Part shown: positions 22,074 to 31,300 of the stretch, in pieces
Layout: every line of letters starts with the position of its first letter
How positions within the stretch are numbered: the stretch's first letter is position 1
From: Alphaproteobacteria bacterium
GTDB lineage: Bacteria; Pseudomonadota; Alphaproteobacteria; Thalassobaculales; Thalassobaculaceae
Length of the DNA stretch: 64,000 bases
Direction of reading: 5' to 3'
NCBI GenBank assembly: GCA_024742275.1
Contig: JANSYS010000002.1
Coordinates: 248,001-312,000 of the forward strand
Translations under genes and position numbers: made by a program
The notes under the pieces: model-generated
The model's database searches: none
What the model saw: only the letters and a program-made list of their open reading frames with translations
Told to the model about the DNA's origin: nothing

Positions 22074-23549
22074 ATGACGATGACAGACACGGCAGGCCGC
22101 GGCCTTGCGGTTCTTGAGCAGCGGGTCACCGAAGACCTCGCTAAGGTCGCCTACCCGTCCGGCCGCTGGGTTACGCCGCATCATATCGCCGATGGCAGCC
22201 GCGTCCTGGACGTGCTGATCGTCGGCGGCGGCCAGGGCGGAACGGCGATCGCCCACGCGCTGACCCGCCAGAGGGTGCTGAACTACCGCATCGTCGACCA
22301 GTCCGAGGCGGGGTTCGAAGGCCCCTGGAACACCTACGCCCGCATGGCGACGCTGCGCTCGCCCAAGGCGGTGACCGGTCCGGACCTCGATATCCCGTGC
22401 CTCACCTTCCAGGCATGGTTCGAGGCGCAGCACGGTGCGTCGGCGTGGGAGACCCTGAACAAGATCGAAAAGGGCGACTGGGTCGCCTACTTGCTCTGGC
22501 TCCGCCGAGTGCTCGGTCTGACGGTGGAGAACGGTAAGCGCCTGGAGCGGATCGAGCCGGCCGATCCTTACTTGGTCGCCAGCGTTCGCGATCTCGCGAG
22601 CGACCGGTTGGAGCGGGTGACCGCCCGCAAGATCGTGCTTGCCACGGGGATCGAATCCTCCGGGCGCTGGTGGACGCCGCCGGTTGTCGAGGCGCTGGAC
22701 CGGCGATACTGGGCGCATACCAGCGAGGAGATCGACTTCGCCGCGTTGAAGGGCAAGCGCGTCGCCGTGCTCGGGGCTGGCGCGTCGGCCTTCGACAATG
22801 CGGCGACGGCGCTGGAGGCCGGCGTCGGATCGGTAACGCTTTGTGTGCGCCGGCCGGAGCTTCAGCGGGTCCAGCCCTTCCGTTGGCTCAGTTTTCCCGG
22901 CTTCCTCGGGCATTTTTACACGCTCGACGACGCCTGGCGCTGGCGATTCATGAACTATCTTCTGTCGCTGCGCGAGGCCTTCCCCCGCGAGACCTGGCAA
23001 CGGGTGGCGCGGCACGGCAATTTCGAGATGCGGACGGACGCCGGCTGGGACGCGGTTGAGGTGATGGGTGATGCCGTTCGGATCTCGACGCCCGGCGGCA
23101 ATCTCGAAGCCGATTTTCTGATCGTCGGCACCGGTTTCGATATGGATCTCAGCCTGCGTCCCGAACTGGCGGGCGTCGGAGAGCAGGTTGCCCGCTGGTC
23201 AGACCGATATGCGCCGCCCGAGGGCGAAGAGAACCCGCGCCTCGGCCGCTATCCCTATCTCGGTCCGGCCTATGAGCTGCTGGAGCGGGAGCCTGCCACG
23301 GCCCCCTGGCTGCGGCACATTCGGCTGTTCACTTTCGGCGCGACCATGAGCTTCGGGCCATCCGGAGCGTCCATCAATGCCATGAAATTCGCCGTACCCC
23401 ATCTGGTCGACGGCATCGTGCGGGACCTGTTCCAAGAGGACGTTCAGGATCATTGGGAAAATCTCATCGGCTTCCAGCTTCCGGAGTTCCTTTTCGACGG
23501 CGAGGAGGGCGAGGCCGCCCCTGCCGTGCCGGTGATCGACCGCGGATAG
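22074..23549 (+). CDS. FAD/NAD(P)-binding oxidoreductase, flavin monooxygenase-like
   Basis: A 491-residue two-dinucleotide-binding-domain flavoprotein. The FAD Rossmann loop is GGGQGG at residues 51-56 within VLDVLIVGGGQGGTAIAHAL. A second dinucleotide site, VAVLGAGASAFDNAATAL near residue 237, is where NADPH would bind, and IVGTGFDMDLSLRPEL is the ATG-like motif of the C-terminal part. This is the layout of class B monooxygenases and N-hydroxylating enzymes. A GGGAGG ribosome site precedes the ATG at 22074. The substrate is not readable. The CoA transferase genes that follow suggest a catabolic route, but that link is only positional. Confidence 0.85.
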   Translation: MTMTDTAGRGLAVLEQRVTEDLAKVAYPSGRWVTPHHIADGSRVLDVLIVGGGQGGTAIAHALTRQRVLNYRIVDQSEAGFEGPWNTYARMATLRSPKAVTGPDLDIPCLTFQAWFEAQHGASAWETLNKIEKGDWVAYLLWLRRVLGLTVENGKRLERIEPADPYLVASVRDLASDRLERVTARKIVLATGIESSGRWWTPPVVEALDRRYWAHTSEEIDFAALKGKRVAVLGAGASAFDNAATALEAGVGSVTLCVRRPELQRVQPFRWLSFPGFLGHFYTLDDAWRWRFMNYLLSLREAFPRETWQRVARHGNFEMRTDAGWDAVEVMGDAVRISTPGGNLEADFLIVGTGFDMDLSLRPELAGVGEQVARWSDRYAPPEGEENPRLGRYPYLGPAYELLEREPATAPWLRHIRLFTFGATMSFGPSGASINAMKFAVPHLVDGIVRDLFQEDVQDHWENLIGFQLPEFLFDGEEGEAAPAVPVIDRG

Positions 23550-23646
23550 CCCCCCGATGCCGTCGGGTTGAGTCTGGACCACTCCACCGCTTGGCCTTAC
23601 GAATGACGAAACAGAAATCAGCCAGTCCGGGGGAGCGCCGACACCC

Positions 23647-24333
23647 ATGCCTATAGACAAGATCGTTCCCGACGTGGCCGCGGCCGTCGCCGGCGTGAAG
23701 GACGGCGACACCATCATGATCTCCGGATTCGGCTTCGCCGGCGTGCCGAACGACTTGATTCACGGCGTGCTCGATGCCGGCGCCAGGGATCTGACGATCA
23801 TCTCCAACAATGCCGGGACCGGCACCGAGGGGTTGGCCGCGCTGATCGGCAGCGGACGGGTGACCCGGATCATCTGCAGCTATCCGCGCTCCAAGGGGTC
23901 CGACCTGTTCGATGCGCGCTATGCGGCGGGCGAGATCGATCTTGAGCTGGTGCCCCAAGGCACCCTGTCGGAGCGGATGCGGGCCGCCGGCGCGGGCGTC
24001 GCGGGATTTTACACGCCGACCGGAGTCGGCACCGACCTTGCGGACGGTAAGGAGGTCAGGCGTTTCGATGGCCGGGACTATGTGCTGGAACTGCCGCTGC
24101 GGGCCGACATCGCCTTGGTCCAGGCCTACCGGGCGGACCGTTGGGGGAACCTGACATACCGCAAGGCGGCGCGGAACTTCGGCCCGGTCATGGCCATGGC
24201 CGCCGACCTGACGGTCGTGCAGGTGCGTGAGGTCGTCCCGCTCGGCGAGATGGACCCCGAGACCATCGTCACACCCAGCATTTTCGTCGACCGGGTGGTC
24301 CATATCGATAACGACCGGGAGTGGGACATATGA
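23647..24333 (+). CDS. 3-oxoacid CoA-transferase, alpha subunit
   Basis: A 228-residue family I CoA transferase subunit A, which with the next gene moves CoA from a donor such as succinyl-CoA to a 3-oxo acid (acetoacetate or 3-oxoadipate). The oxyanion motif GFGFAGVPNDLI lies near residue 30. The patterns LELVPQGTLSERMRAAGAGV and GFYTPTGVGT are diagnostic of the alpha subunit. Its TGA stop overlaps the ATG of the beta subunit in ATGA, which fits equal subunit synthesis. Acetoacetate versus 3-oxoadipate use cannot be decided, so no scoA or pcaI symbol is given. Confidence 0.93.
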   Translation: MPIDKIVPDVAAAVAGVKDGDTIMISGFGFAGVPNDLIHGVLDAGARDLTIISNNAGTGTEGLAALIGSGRVTRIICSYPRSKGSDLFDARYAAGEIDLELVPQGTLSERMRAAGAGVAGFYTPTGVGTDLADGKEVRRFDGRDYVLELPLRADIALVQAYRADRWGNLTYRKAARNFGPVMAMAADLTVVQVREVVPLGEMDPETIVTPSIFVDRVVHIDNDREWDI

Positions 24334-25034
24334 GCGGCGCTGTTTCGACTTCGACTGAGGATGTCGGCTTCGCGAAGTTGTCCCGACTGCAGATCGCGTG
24401 GCGCGCCGCCGAGATGATCCCCGACGGCAGTTTCGTGAATCTCGGCATCGGAATTCCCACCCTGGCGGCCAATGTCATGCCCGAGGGCAAGGAGATCGTG
24501 CTCCACAGCGAGAACGGCATCCTCGGTGTGGGCCCCGGACCGGCCGAGGCGGATCGCGATCGCGACCTGATCAACGCCTCGAAGGACTATGTCACGCTGC
24601 AGCCGGGCGGCTCGTTCTTCGTCCACAGCGACGCCTTCGCGATGATCCGCGGCGGACATCTCGACCTCGCCCTGCTGGGTGCGTTCCAGGTGGCCGGAAA
24701 CGGTGATCTCGCCAACTGGACCACCGGCGACCGGCGCTTTCCGCCGGGCGTGGGCGGTGCCATGGACCTGGCAGCGGGTGCCAAGGCCATCTGGGTGTTG
24801 ACCGACCACGTCACCAAGAAGGGCGAACCGAAGATCGTCGAGAAATGCTCGCTGCCGCTGACGGCGCCGGGTGTCGTGAAGCGGATCTTCACCGATCTCG
24901 CGGTGATCGACGTGACCGGGAATGGTCTCGTGGTCCGCGAGATGGTGCCCGGCCTGACTCTGGAACGGCTTCAGGAGATGACGGAGCCGTCGCTGGCCCT
25001 CGCCGACGACTGGAAGGAACTGTCGGTGGCTTGA
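24330..25034 (+). CDS. 3-oxoacid CoA-transferase, beta subunit
   Basis: A 234-residue subunit B that carries the catalytic glutamate of family I CoA transferases in the motif SENGILGVGP. The start of the fold (GSFVNLGIGIPTLAANVMPEG) and GGHLDLALLGAFQVAGNGDL are also typical. The ATG at 24330 overlaps the alpha stop codon by 4 nt; the open frame begins 9 nt earlier at a GTG, which is not needed. It is the last gene of this plus-strand run and converges with the NDUFA9-like gene, whose stop lies 22 nt away. Confidence 0.94.
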   Translation: MSGAVSTSTEDVGFAKLSRLQIAWRAAEMIPDGSFVNLGIGIPTLAANVMPEGKEIVLHSENGILGVGPGPAEADRDRDLINASKDYVTLQPGGSFFVHSDAFAMIRGGHLDLALLGAFQVAGNGDLANWTTGDRRFPPGVGGAMDLAAGAKAIWVLTDHVTKKGEPKIVEKCSLPLTAPGVVKRIFTDLAVIDVTGNGLVVREMVPGLTLERLQEMTEPSLALADDWKELSVA

Positions 25035-25056
25035 CCCGCTGACGCACGCGTCACGA

Positions 25057-26010
25057 TCAGGCCGGTTGGCGGCCGGTGCTGTAGCGGCCGCCGGGGCGGA
25101 ACTTGTCCAGATAGGTGGGGACGATCATCTCCACCGAGGATGGCTCGATACCGAGATCCGACAGGGTCTTGGCGTCCTTCGCCACGAGATTGTCGTGCTT
25201 CAGCAACTCGACCTGGTCGCGGGTGAGCGGCGGTGTCGGCAGCAGTTCCAGCACGGCTGCCTGGATCGAGGCGGCCCAGAACGGCAGGTTGACCAACCAG
25301 GCTTTCCGGTTGGTCTCGCGGATCACCATCTCCAAGAGCTGGCGGAAGGTGTACACCGAAGGTCCGCCGAGTTCGTAGGTTTGCCCCTTCGCGTCGGGCT
25401 TCTCGATCGACGCCATGATCGCGTCGGCGACGTCGTCGACATAGACCGGCTGGAACTTCGTCGTGCCTCCGCCGATCAGCGGCAGCGCCGGGGAGAACTG
25501 CGCCATGCTGGCGAACTTGTTGAAGAAGCTGTCGTTCGGACCGAAGACGATCGAGGGGCGAAGGATCGTCGCCTGGGGGAACACCTCGCGAACCGCCTGC
25601 TCTCCGGCCGCCTTGCTGCGGGCGTATTGCGAGGCGGAGGCGGCGTCGGCGCCGATGGCCGAGACCTGAACCATGGTCGTGGCGCCGGCTTCCTTCGCCG
25701 CCTTGGCGATCAGGCCCGGCGCGGTCGATTGCACCGCATCGAAGGTGTTGCGGCCAGACTGGTAGAGAATGCCCACCAGATTGACGACGACCGACGCACC
25801 GTTGACCGCCCGCGCCATTGACGCCGGGTCGGTCACGTCGGCGCGCATCGGCGTGACCTGCCCGACGACGCCCATCGGCTTCAGGAACTTCGCCTTCTCC
25901 ACGTCGCGGCAGACCGCGTTGACCCGTGCGCCGCGCTTGGCCAGTTCGCGCACGATGTGCCGACCGATGAAGCCGGAGGCGCCGAAAACGGTGACGAGCG
26001 TGCCTTGCAT
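25057..26010 (-). CDS. NAD(P)-binding epimerase-like protein, NDUFA9 family
   Basis: A 317-residue atypical short-chain dehydrogenase of the complex I NDUFA9-like group. The N-terminal cofactor loop is VTVFGASGFIGRHIVREL. The catalytic Tyr-x-x-x-Lys of true epimerases is not seen in its usual form; ASQYARSKAAGEQAV gives YARSK, which may serve. YVDDVADAIMASIEKPDAKG and TYELGGPSVYTFRQLLEMV are characteristic. In alphaproteobacteria such proteins are widespread as NAD-dependent quinone-related or complex I assembly factors; the precise reaction is unproven. The ATG at 26010 is preferred to a GTG four codons upstream. Confidence 0.85.
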   Translation of the reverse strand: MQGTLVTVFGASGFIGRHIVRELAKRGARVNAVCRDVEKAKFLKPMGVVGQVTPMRADVTDPASMARAVNGASVVVNLVGILYQSGRNTFDAVQSTAPGLIAKAAKEAGATTMVQVSAIGADAASASQYARSKAAGEQAVREVFPQATILRPSIVFGPNDSFFNKFASMAQFSPALPLIGGGTTKFQPVYVDDVADAIMASIEKPDAKGQTYELGGPSVYTFRQLLEMVIRETNRKAWLVNLPFWAASIQAAVLELLPTPPLTRDQVELLKHDNLVAKDAKTLSDLGIEPSSVEMIVPTYLDKFRPGGRYSTGRQPA

Positions 26011-26133
26011 GGCGGGTTCCACTCCTACAGTCGAGAATTCCAGTTTCTTATAGTACAGGCGACGGCCCGTGGGGAGAACGAATGCCCTGCGACAGATCGC
26101 GCCGCGGCGGTCGCCGGCGCGTCGAAAACCCGT

Positions 26134-26161
26134 TTGACATTGCCGCCGCGGCGCTTATAAC
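26134..26161 (+). promoter_or_regulatory. Sigma-70-type promoter of tRNA-Leu
   Basis: TTGACA at 26134-26139 and TATAAC at 26156-26161 are separated by 16 nt and lie 40 nt upstream of the tRNA 5' end. The match to the consensus is almost perfect, as expected for a stable RNA gene. A 6-bp hairpin (26175-26180 with 26186-26191) lies in the short leader. Confidence 0.8.
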
Positions 26162-26200
26162 ACGGCCCTCCGAACGGTCCTGGATGGACCGTCCGCGCCT

Positions 26201-26287
26201 GCCCAGGTGGCGGAATTGGTAGACGCGCTAGCTTCAGGTGCTAGTGACCGTAAGGTCGTGGAAGTTCGAGTCTTCTCCTGGGCACCA
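26201..26287 (+). tRNA. tRNA-Leu, anticodon CAG
   Basis: A cloverleaf is readable by eye: acceptor stem GCCCAGG (26201-26207) pairs with CCTGGGC (26277-26283), the D-arm contains GGCGGAATTGGTAGACGCGC, the anticodon arm is TAGCTTCAGGTGCTA with CAG in the loop, and a long variable arm (about TGACCGTAAGGTCG) marks a class II tRNA. The T-arm contains GTTCGAGTC. CCA is encoded at 26285-26287. Leucine identity follows from the long variable arm and the CAG anticodon. Confidence 0.97.
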
Positions 26288-26325
26288 CACTCTCTCGTCC
26301 GAATTGCCGATCCGGGACAGCAGAC

Positions 26326-26937
26326 ATGACCGCGACCGTGCATCAGGGCGACCTCCCGGACGGATTGGACCTCGGCAAGGTCGTCGCGATCGACAGCGAA
26401 ACGATGGGTCTGCGCCCGGAGCGGGACCGGCTTTGCGTCGTCCAACTGTCGAGTGGCGACGGGGACGCCCATTTGGTGCAGTTCGCCAAGGGCGTCTACC
26501 AGGCGCCCAACCTGTGCCGGCTTCTCACCGATCCCTCGGTCCTCAAGCTGTTTCACTTCGCCCGTTTCGACGTTGCCGTGATGCGGGCGTATCTCGGGGT
26601 GGTCACGACGCCGGTCTACTGCACCAAGATCGCCTCCAAGCTGGTTCGCACCTATACGGACCGACATGGATTGAAGGATCTTTGCCGAGAGTTGCTCGGG
26701 GTCGAGGTCTCGAAGCAGCAGCAGTCGTCCGATTGGGGGGCGGTCGATCTGACGCCTGAGCAGGTGGCCTACGCCGCCTCCGACGTCCTCCACCTCCACG
26801 CGCTTAAGGCGCGGCTCGATGAGATGCTGGAGCGCGAAGGCCGCGAGCAGATGGCGCGGGCCGCTTTTGACTTTCTGCAGACTCGTGCCCAACTCGACCT
26901 GATCGGGTACGCCGACGAGGACATCTTCGCGCACTGA
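26326..26937 (+). CDS. Ribonuclease D-like 3'-5' exonuclease
   Basis: A 203-residue DEDDy exonuclease without the HRDC domains of full-length RNase D. The four metal-binding acids and the tyrosine can all be placed: Asp23 and Glu25 in VAIDSETMGL, Asp83 in FHFARFDVAVM, and Tyr150 with Asp154 in EQVAYAASDVLHLHAL. Such short RNase D proteins are common in alphaproteobacteria and probably trim 3' ends of structured RNAs including tRNAs. It starts 38 nt downstream of the tRNA-Leu, so read-through from the tRNA promoter is possible. Confidence 0.92.
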   Translation: MTATVHQGDLPDGLDLGKVVAIDSETMGLRPERDRLCVVQLSSGDGDAHLVQFAKGVYQAPNLCRLLTDPSVLKLFHFARFDVAVMRAYLGVVTTPVYCTKIASKLVRTYTDRHGLKDLCRELLGVEVSKQQQSSDWGAVDLTPEQVAYAASDVLHLHALKARLDEMLEREGREQMARAAFDFLQTRAQLDLIGYADEDIFAH

Positions 26938-27080
26938 CGGCCCCGACCGCCGCGCAGTCTTGCGGGCTGTCGGGTTGGTGTCGGCCATTCCGCATCGGGC
27001 GCCGCCACGGCCTTTGCCTATGCCTCGTTTCCCACAGACGCTATAAACCTTCTCTGAACAGTCGCGGAACGGGGCAGCTA

Positions 27081-27746
27081 GTGGCGGTCGCTCAAAATCA
27101 CAGCCAGCGGGAAACGGCGAGTCCTCCGCGGGGCGGCCTGCGGGCCCGGCCGATCGCGCGGGCCAGCCGGTTGGTGGCGGCGATGAAGATGCTTCTGCCG
27201 GCGCTGGCGATCACGCTGGTCGCGCTGGTGTTGATCTGGCCGCAAATCGGCCGCAACACAGCGGACATTCCGGTCATCGAGGCTCCGGCCAGTCTGGAGG
27301 ATGTCGACACGCTTCGCATGGCGAATCCGCGTTTCGTCGGCCTCGACGAGACTGATCGCCCGTTCGAGATTGTCGCCGAATCGGCCACGCAGGTCGGCGA
27401 GAACGGCCACGCCGTAGAACTTGAACGGCCCCAGGCTGACATGATCAACGAAGACGGCACCTGGGTTTCCCTCAACGCCCGGGAAGGCGTCTGGTTCAAG
27501 GACGCCTCGGTGGTCAATCTCTATGGCGGCGTCTCTCTCTTCCACGACGCCGGCCATCAGCTTGTCACCGAGGAGGCGATGATCGACATGGGCCCCGGCA
27601 ACGTCTTCAGCGAGTTGCCGACGGAGGGACAAAGCCCCGGCGGCACGATCAAGGGCGAGGGTATGCAGAGCCTGGACCGCGGCGCCCGGATCATCTTTAC
27701 CGGGCATGCGACGGCCGTGCTGTACAGCACCGGCTCCGGCGAGTAG
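27081..27746 (+). CDS. lptC: LPS export protein LptC
   Basis: A 221-residue inner-membrane-anchored protein that passes lipopolysaccharide from LptB2FG to LptA. One transmembrane helix (about residues 36-55, LLPALAITLVALVLIWPQIG) is followed by a periplasmic beta-jellyroll (ANPRFVGLDETDRPFEIVAE). The start at a GTG (27081) gives the cationic N-terminal extension often seen in alphaproteobacterial LptC; an ATG at 27183 (MKMLLPAL) is an alternative and would leave a very short cytoplasmic part. lptA follows after 24 nt and lptB after that, which confirms the identity. Confidence 0.9.
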   Translation: MAVAQNHSQRETASPPRGGLRARPIARASRLVAAMKMLLPALAITLVALVLIWPQIGRNTADIPVIEAPASLEDVDTLRMANPRFVGLDETDRPFEIVAESATQVGENGHAVELERPQADMINEDGTWVSLNAREGVWFKDASVVNLYGGVSLFHDAGHQLVTEEAMIDMGPGNVFSELPTEGQSPGGTIKGEGMQSLDRGARIIFTGHATAVLYSTGSGE

Positions 27747-27770
27747 CGGCACGAGAGTGATGGCACGACG

Positions 27771-28574
27771 ATGATGGTACGCCTCGGCGCAATCCTGGCT
27801 GTTCTTCTGATCGCGGCGACCGGCCTTTCGACCGCTTGGGCCCAGCTCCTGCAGCAGCAGGGCGACGATCCGGTGACGATCGAGGCGGATGACGGCATCG
27901 AGTGGGTGCGCGACGAAAAGCTGTACATCGCCCGCGGCAATGCCAAGGCGGTGCGCGGGGAGATGACGGTGAGCGCCGACACCCTGACCGCCGCCTACCG
28001 CGCGAAGGACGGAAGCGGCAGCGAGGTCTACCGGCTCGAGGCGATCGGAAATGTCGAAATCACCTCGACCGAGGACCGCGCCGTCGGCGATAGGGCGGTC
28101 TACGATATCGACCAGGAGGTGATCGTCCTGCTGGGCGACAACATCAGTTTCCGGAACGGGGTCGACACCATCACCGCGCGAGACAGTCTTGAATACTGGG
28201 AGGCCCGTGGGCTTGCGGTAGCCCGGGGCGAAGCGTCGGCCGTGCGCGAGGGTCAGCGCATCGACGCGGATGTCCTGACCGCCCATTTCGGCGACGGACC
28301 GCAGGGCGAGAACCGGATCGAACGGGTCGACGCCGTCGGCAACGTGGTGATCACGACGCCCGAGGAGATCGTTCGCGGCAATGAAGGCGTCTATGACGTC
28401 CTGCGGGAGGTGGCCACCCTGAGCGGCGCCGTTCGTGTGACCCGCGGAGAAAACCAGCTCAACGGCGAGCGTGCCGTCGTCAACCTGAAGACAGGGGTCA
28501 GTCGCATGCTGCCCGGGACGGCGTCCGGTGGACGGGTAAGGGGCCTGTTCACGCCGGAAAAGGAGAATAACTAG
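27771..28574 (+). CDS. lptA: LPS export periplasmic protein LptA (OstA-like)
   Basis: A 267-residue periplasmic bridge protein of the Lpt machine. A signal peptide is obvious (LGAILAVLLIAATGLSTAWAQ). Several OstA-type beta repeats follow: VTIEADDGIEWVRDEKLYIA, GNAKAVRGEMTVSADTLTA and DRAVYDIDQEVIVLLGD, with a C-terminal NQLNGERAVVNLKTGVSRM. Two adjacent ATG codons (27771 and 27774) are possible starts. It is longer than the E. coli protein, as is usual in alphaproteobacteria. It lies between lptC and lptB. Confidence 0.93.
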   Translation: MMVRLGAILAVLLIAATGLSTAWAQLLQQQGDDPVTIEADDGIEWVRDEKLYIARGNAKAVRGEMTVSADTLTAAYRAKDGSGSEVYRLEAIGNVEITSTEDRAVGDRAVYDIDQEVIVLLGDNISFRNGVDTITARDSLEYWEARGLAVARGEASAVREGQRIDADVLTAHFGDGPQGENRIERVDAVGNVVITTPEEIVRGNEGVYDVLREVATLSGAVRVTRGENQLNGERAVVNLKTGVSRMLPGTASGGRVRGLFTPEKENN

Positions 28575-28681
28575 CCCGCGTGCGGAAAACCGCCGCTTGG
28601 CGCGGCACCGTGTTAAGCTGCGCTTCTGTGGGGGAGCAAACAGAGGTCGGCGCCCAGAGCCGGCAGGGGACGAGAGAACGG

Positions 28682-29479
28682 ATGGCATCGAAAGACGGCG
28701 ACAGACCGACACGCCATGACGACGCCTCTCCGCGTCTCGTGCATCGGAATACGACCCGGCGCGGGCTGGCCGCCCACAACGTGGGAAAACGCTACAAGAA
28801 GCGTCCGGTTCTGCGCGATGTCTCGGTGACCGTCCAGCCCGGGGAGGCGGTCGGCCTGCTGGGCCCGAACGGCGCGGGAAAGACGACGTGCTTCTATATC
28901 ATTACCGGCCTGATCGCGACCGACGCGGGTTCGGTGACTCTGGACGGCCAGGACATTACAGACCTGCCCATGTATCGCCGCGCGCGGCTTGGAATCGGCT
29001 ACCTGCCGCAGGAGGCCTCGATATTTCGCGGGCTGACGGTCGAGCAGAACATCTCCGCTGTGTTGGAGGTGGTCGAGTCGAACGCCAGCAAGCGCGAGGT
29101 GATGCTGGAAGATCTGCTGGCCGAGTTCTCGATCAGTCATTTGCGGCGCACGCCGGCCCTGGCGCTGTCCGGTGGCGAGCGTCGCCGGGTCGAGATCGCC
29201 CGCGCTCTGGCCTCCGGACCCCAGTTCATTCTGCTGGACGAGCCGTTGGCCGGCATCGATCCGATCGCCGTGGGCGAGATCCGCGATCTGATTTCCCATC
29301 TGACCGACCGCGGGCTCGGCGTCCTTATCACCGATCACAATGTCCGCGAGACGCTCGAGATCGTCGATCGCGCCTATATCTTGCATGATGGCATGGTCCT
29401 GATGGAAGGATCGCCGGACGACATCGTCGGAAACCGCGATGTCCGGCGCTTCTACCTCGGGGAACGCTTCAGCCTCTGA
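28682..29479 (+). CDS. lptB: LPS export ABC transporter ATPase LptB
   Basis: A 265-residue cytoplasmic ATPase that powers LPS extraction from the inner membrane with LptF and LptG, which are not in this window. Walker A is GLLGPNGAGKTTCFYIITGL, the signature is LSGGERRRVEIARAL and Walker B is FILLDEPLAGIDPIAVGEI. The phrase ITDHNVRETLEIVDRAYIL is the LptB H-loop. The ATG at 28682 has GAGAGAAC upstream. The frame is open to 28580 but that part lacks a ribosome site and homology. rpoN follows after 11 nt. Confidence 0.95.
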   Translation: MASKDGDRPTRHDDASPRLVHRNTTRRGLAAHNVGKRYKKRPVLRDVSVTVQPGEAVGLLGPNGAGKTTCFYIITGLIATDAGSVTLDGQDITDLPMYRRARLGIGYLPQEASIFRGLTVEQNISAVLEVVESNASKREVMLEDLLAEFSISHLRRTPALALSGGERRRVEIARALASGPQFILLDEPLAGIDPIAVGEIRDLISHLTDRGLGVLITDHNVRETLEIVDRAYILHDGMVLMEGSPDDIVGNRDVRRFYLGERFSL

Positions 29480-29490
29480 CGCCGAACGCC

Positions 29491-31113
29491 ATGGCTCTGT
29501 CGCAACGCCTAGACCTCCGCCAGGGACAATCGCTTGTCCTGACGCCGCAACTCCAGCAGGCGATCAAGCTCCTGCAGCTCAACAACATGGAGCTGGCGGA
29601 ATACGTCGAGGGCGAACTCTCGCAGAATCCGTTGCTCGACCGCGACGATGGCGAAGGCCCGGCGGTGCTGGAGGCGGTGGCGGCCGACAACCTGCTCCGC
29701 CACGACGGCGACGGGGCGAAGGCGGACGCGCCGACGGCGCAAGGCGAAGGCGACGGTTTTGGGGAGGCGCCGGACGACGGCGGCCGCGATACGGTCGACC
29801 GGACCACGACCGAGACCATGCCGGCATCCGGCGACGATCCGAACGACGTCGACTACGACAACAACTGGGGCAGCGCCGGAATCGAAGAGACCGACGGTGT
29901 GGCGGCGATCGGATCCGGCGATCTCTCGAGTTGGAGCTCCGCCGGTGGCGGCGGGGGCGGGTTCGCTGGCGACGAGGAGTTCGGGCTGGAGCAGACTGTC
30001 GCGGATTCGAAGACACTGCGCGATCATCTGCTGGACCAGATGGCGATCGAGTTCGACGAGCCGCGCGACCGGCTGATCGCCGCCCATCTGATCGATATGG
30101 TCGACGGCGCGGGCTATCTCTCCGGCGATCTCGATCTGCTCGCAGAGCAACTGGGTACAGACATCTCGGAGATCGAGAGGGTCCTGATCCGCACGCAGGG
30201 GCTCGATCCCGCCGGTGTGCTGGCGCGGGATCTGAAGGAATGTCTCGCACTGCAACTGGCCGATCGCAACAGGCTCGACCCCTGTATCCAAGCGCTGCTC
30301 GACAACCTGGATCTGCTCGCGCGGCGGGACTTGCCGGCGCTCAGGAAGGTCTGCGGCGTCGACGACGAGGATCTCATGGAGATGATCTCCGAGATCCGCG
30401 CCCTGAATCCGAAACCGGGTGAGGCGTTCGACCGGCCGCTCGACCAACCGGTCGTGCCGGACGTGATGATCCGCCGCGGAGCCGATGCCAAGTGGCTGGT
30501 GGAACTGAACAGCGACACTCTGCCTCGCGTGCTTGTGAACAACGCCTACTACGCGGAAGTGTCGAAGGTCGCGGCGAAGGATCGCAAGGCGAAGGAATAC
30601 CTGTCGGAATGCCTGCAGTCGGCCAACTGGCTGACCCGCTCCCTGCACCAGCGGGCGACCACGATCCTGAAGGTCTCGAGCGAGATTGTGCGCCAGCAGG
30701 ATGCGTTCTTCGAGCATGGCATCCAGCACCTCAGGCCGCTCGTTCTGCGGGATATCGCCGATGCGATCGGGATGCACGAGAGTACCGTCAGCCGGGTGAC
30801 ATCGAACAAGTTCGCGGCGACTCCTCGGGGTATCTTCGAGCTCAAGTACTTCTTCACATCGGCCATCGCCTCGGCCGCCGGTGGAGAGGCGCATTCGGCG
30901 GAAGCGGTCCGACACCGGATCAAGGGGTTGATCGACGCCGAGCCGGCGAACGCCATCCTTTCCGATGACCGGATTGTCGAACTGTTGCGTGCGGACGGTG
31001 TGGATATCGCCCGGCGCACGGTCGCTAAGTATCGGGAGGCAATGCGAATTCCGTCGAGCGTGCAACGCCGCCGCGAGAAGGCGGGCCAAGCCGCGATGGC
31101 CGGGCGGCGTTAG
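29491..31113 (+). CDS. rpoN: RNA polymerase sigma-54 factor
   Basis: A 540-residue sigma-54 factor that directs transcription from -24/-12 promoters with AAA+ activators. Region I is the glutamine- and leucine-rich start (LVLTPQLQQAIKLLQLNNME). Region II is unusually long, acidic and Gly-rich (about residues 52-165, including SSAGGGGGGFAG). The core-binding part follows, then the helix-turn-helix (DIADAIGMHESTVSRVTSNK) and the RpoN box ARRTVAKYRE near the C-terminus. The lptB-rpoN-hpf-ptsN order is the standard proteobacterial one. The start has no strong ribosome box, but the N-terminus MALSQRLDLRQGQSL is canonical. Confidence 0.97.
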   Translation: MALSQRLDLRQGQSLVLTPQLQQAIKLLQLNNMELAEYVEGELSQNPLLDRDDGEGPAVLEAVAADNLLRHDGDGAKADAPTAQGEGDGFGEAPDDGGRDTVDRTTTETMPASGDDPNDVDYDNNWGSAGIEETDGVAAIGSGDLSSWSSAGGGGGGFAGDEEFGLEQTVADSKTLRDHLLDQMAIEFDEPRDRLIAAHLIDMVDGAGYLSGDLDLLAEQLGTDISEIERVLIRTQGLDPAGVLARDLKECLALQLADRNRLDPCIQALLDNLDLLARRDLPALRKVCGVDDEDLMEMISEIRALNPKPGEAFDRPLDQPVVPDVMIRRGADAKWLVELNSDTLPRVLVNNAYYAEVSKVAAKDRKAKEYLSECLQSANWLTRSLHQRATTILKVSSEIVRQQDAFFEHGIQHLRPLVLRDIADAIGMHESTVSRVTSNKFAATPRGIFELKYFFTSAIASAAGGEAHSAEAVRHRIKGLIDAEPANAILSDDRIVELLRADGVDIARRTVAKYREAMRIPSSVQRRREKAGQAAMAGRR

Positions 31114-31300
31114 TCGACCCCCGTCACCCATTGACTCGATTGTTGACCTCCAAACGCGCTACACTTAGGTTCCGGCGCTTCGCTCAGATGGGACCGGAAT
31201 GGGTGACGCCGGCGCGGCAGAAGAAATTACGCCGTGGAGCATTTGAGGCTCGTGCGAAACCCCGTGTGCGTACCCACATGATGTCGGGTCGGACGCAAAA

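Noticed and set aside
29509-31131. 540-codon minus-strand open frame opposite rpoN
   Set aside because: Exact antisense mirror of rpoN; no start context and no motif.
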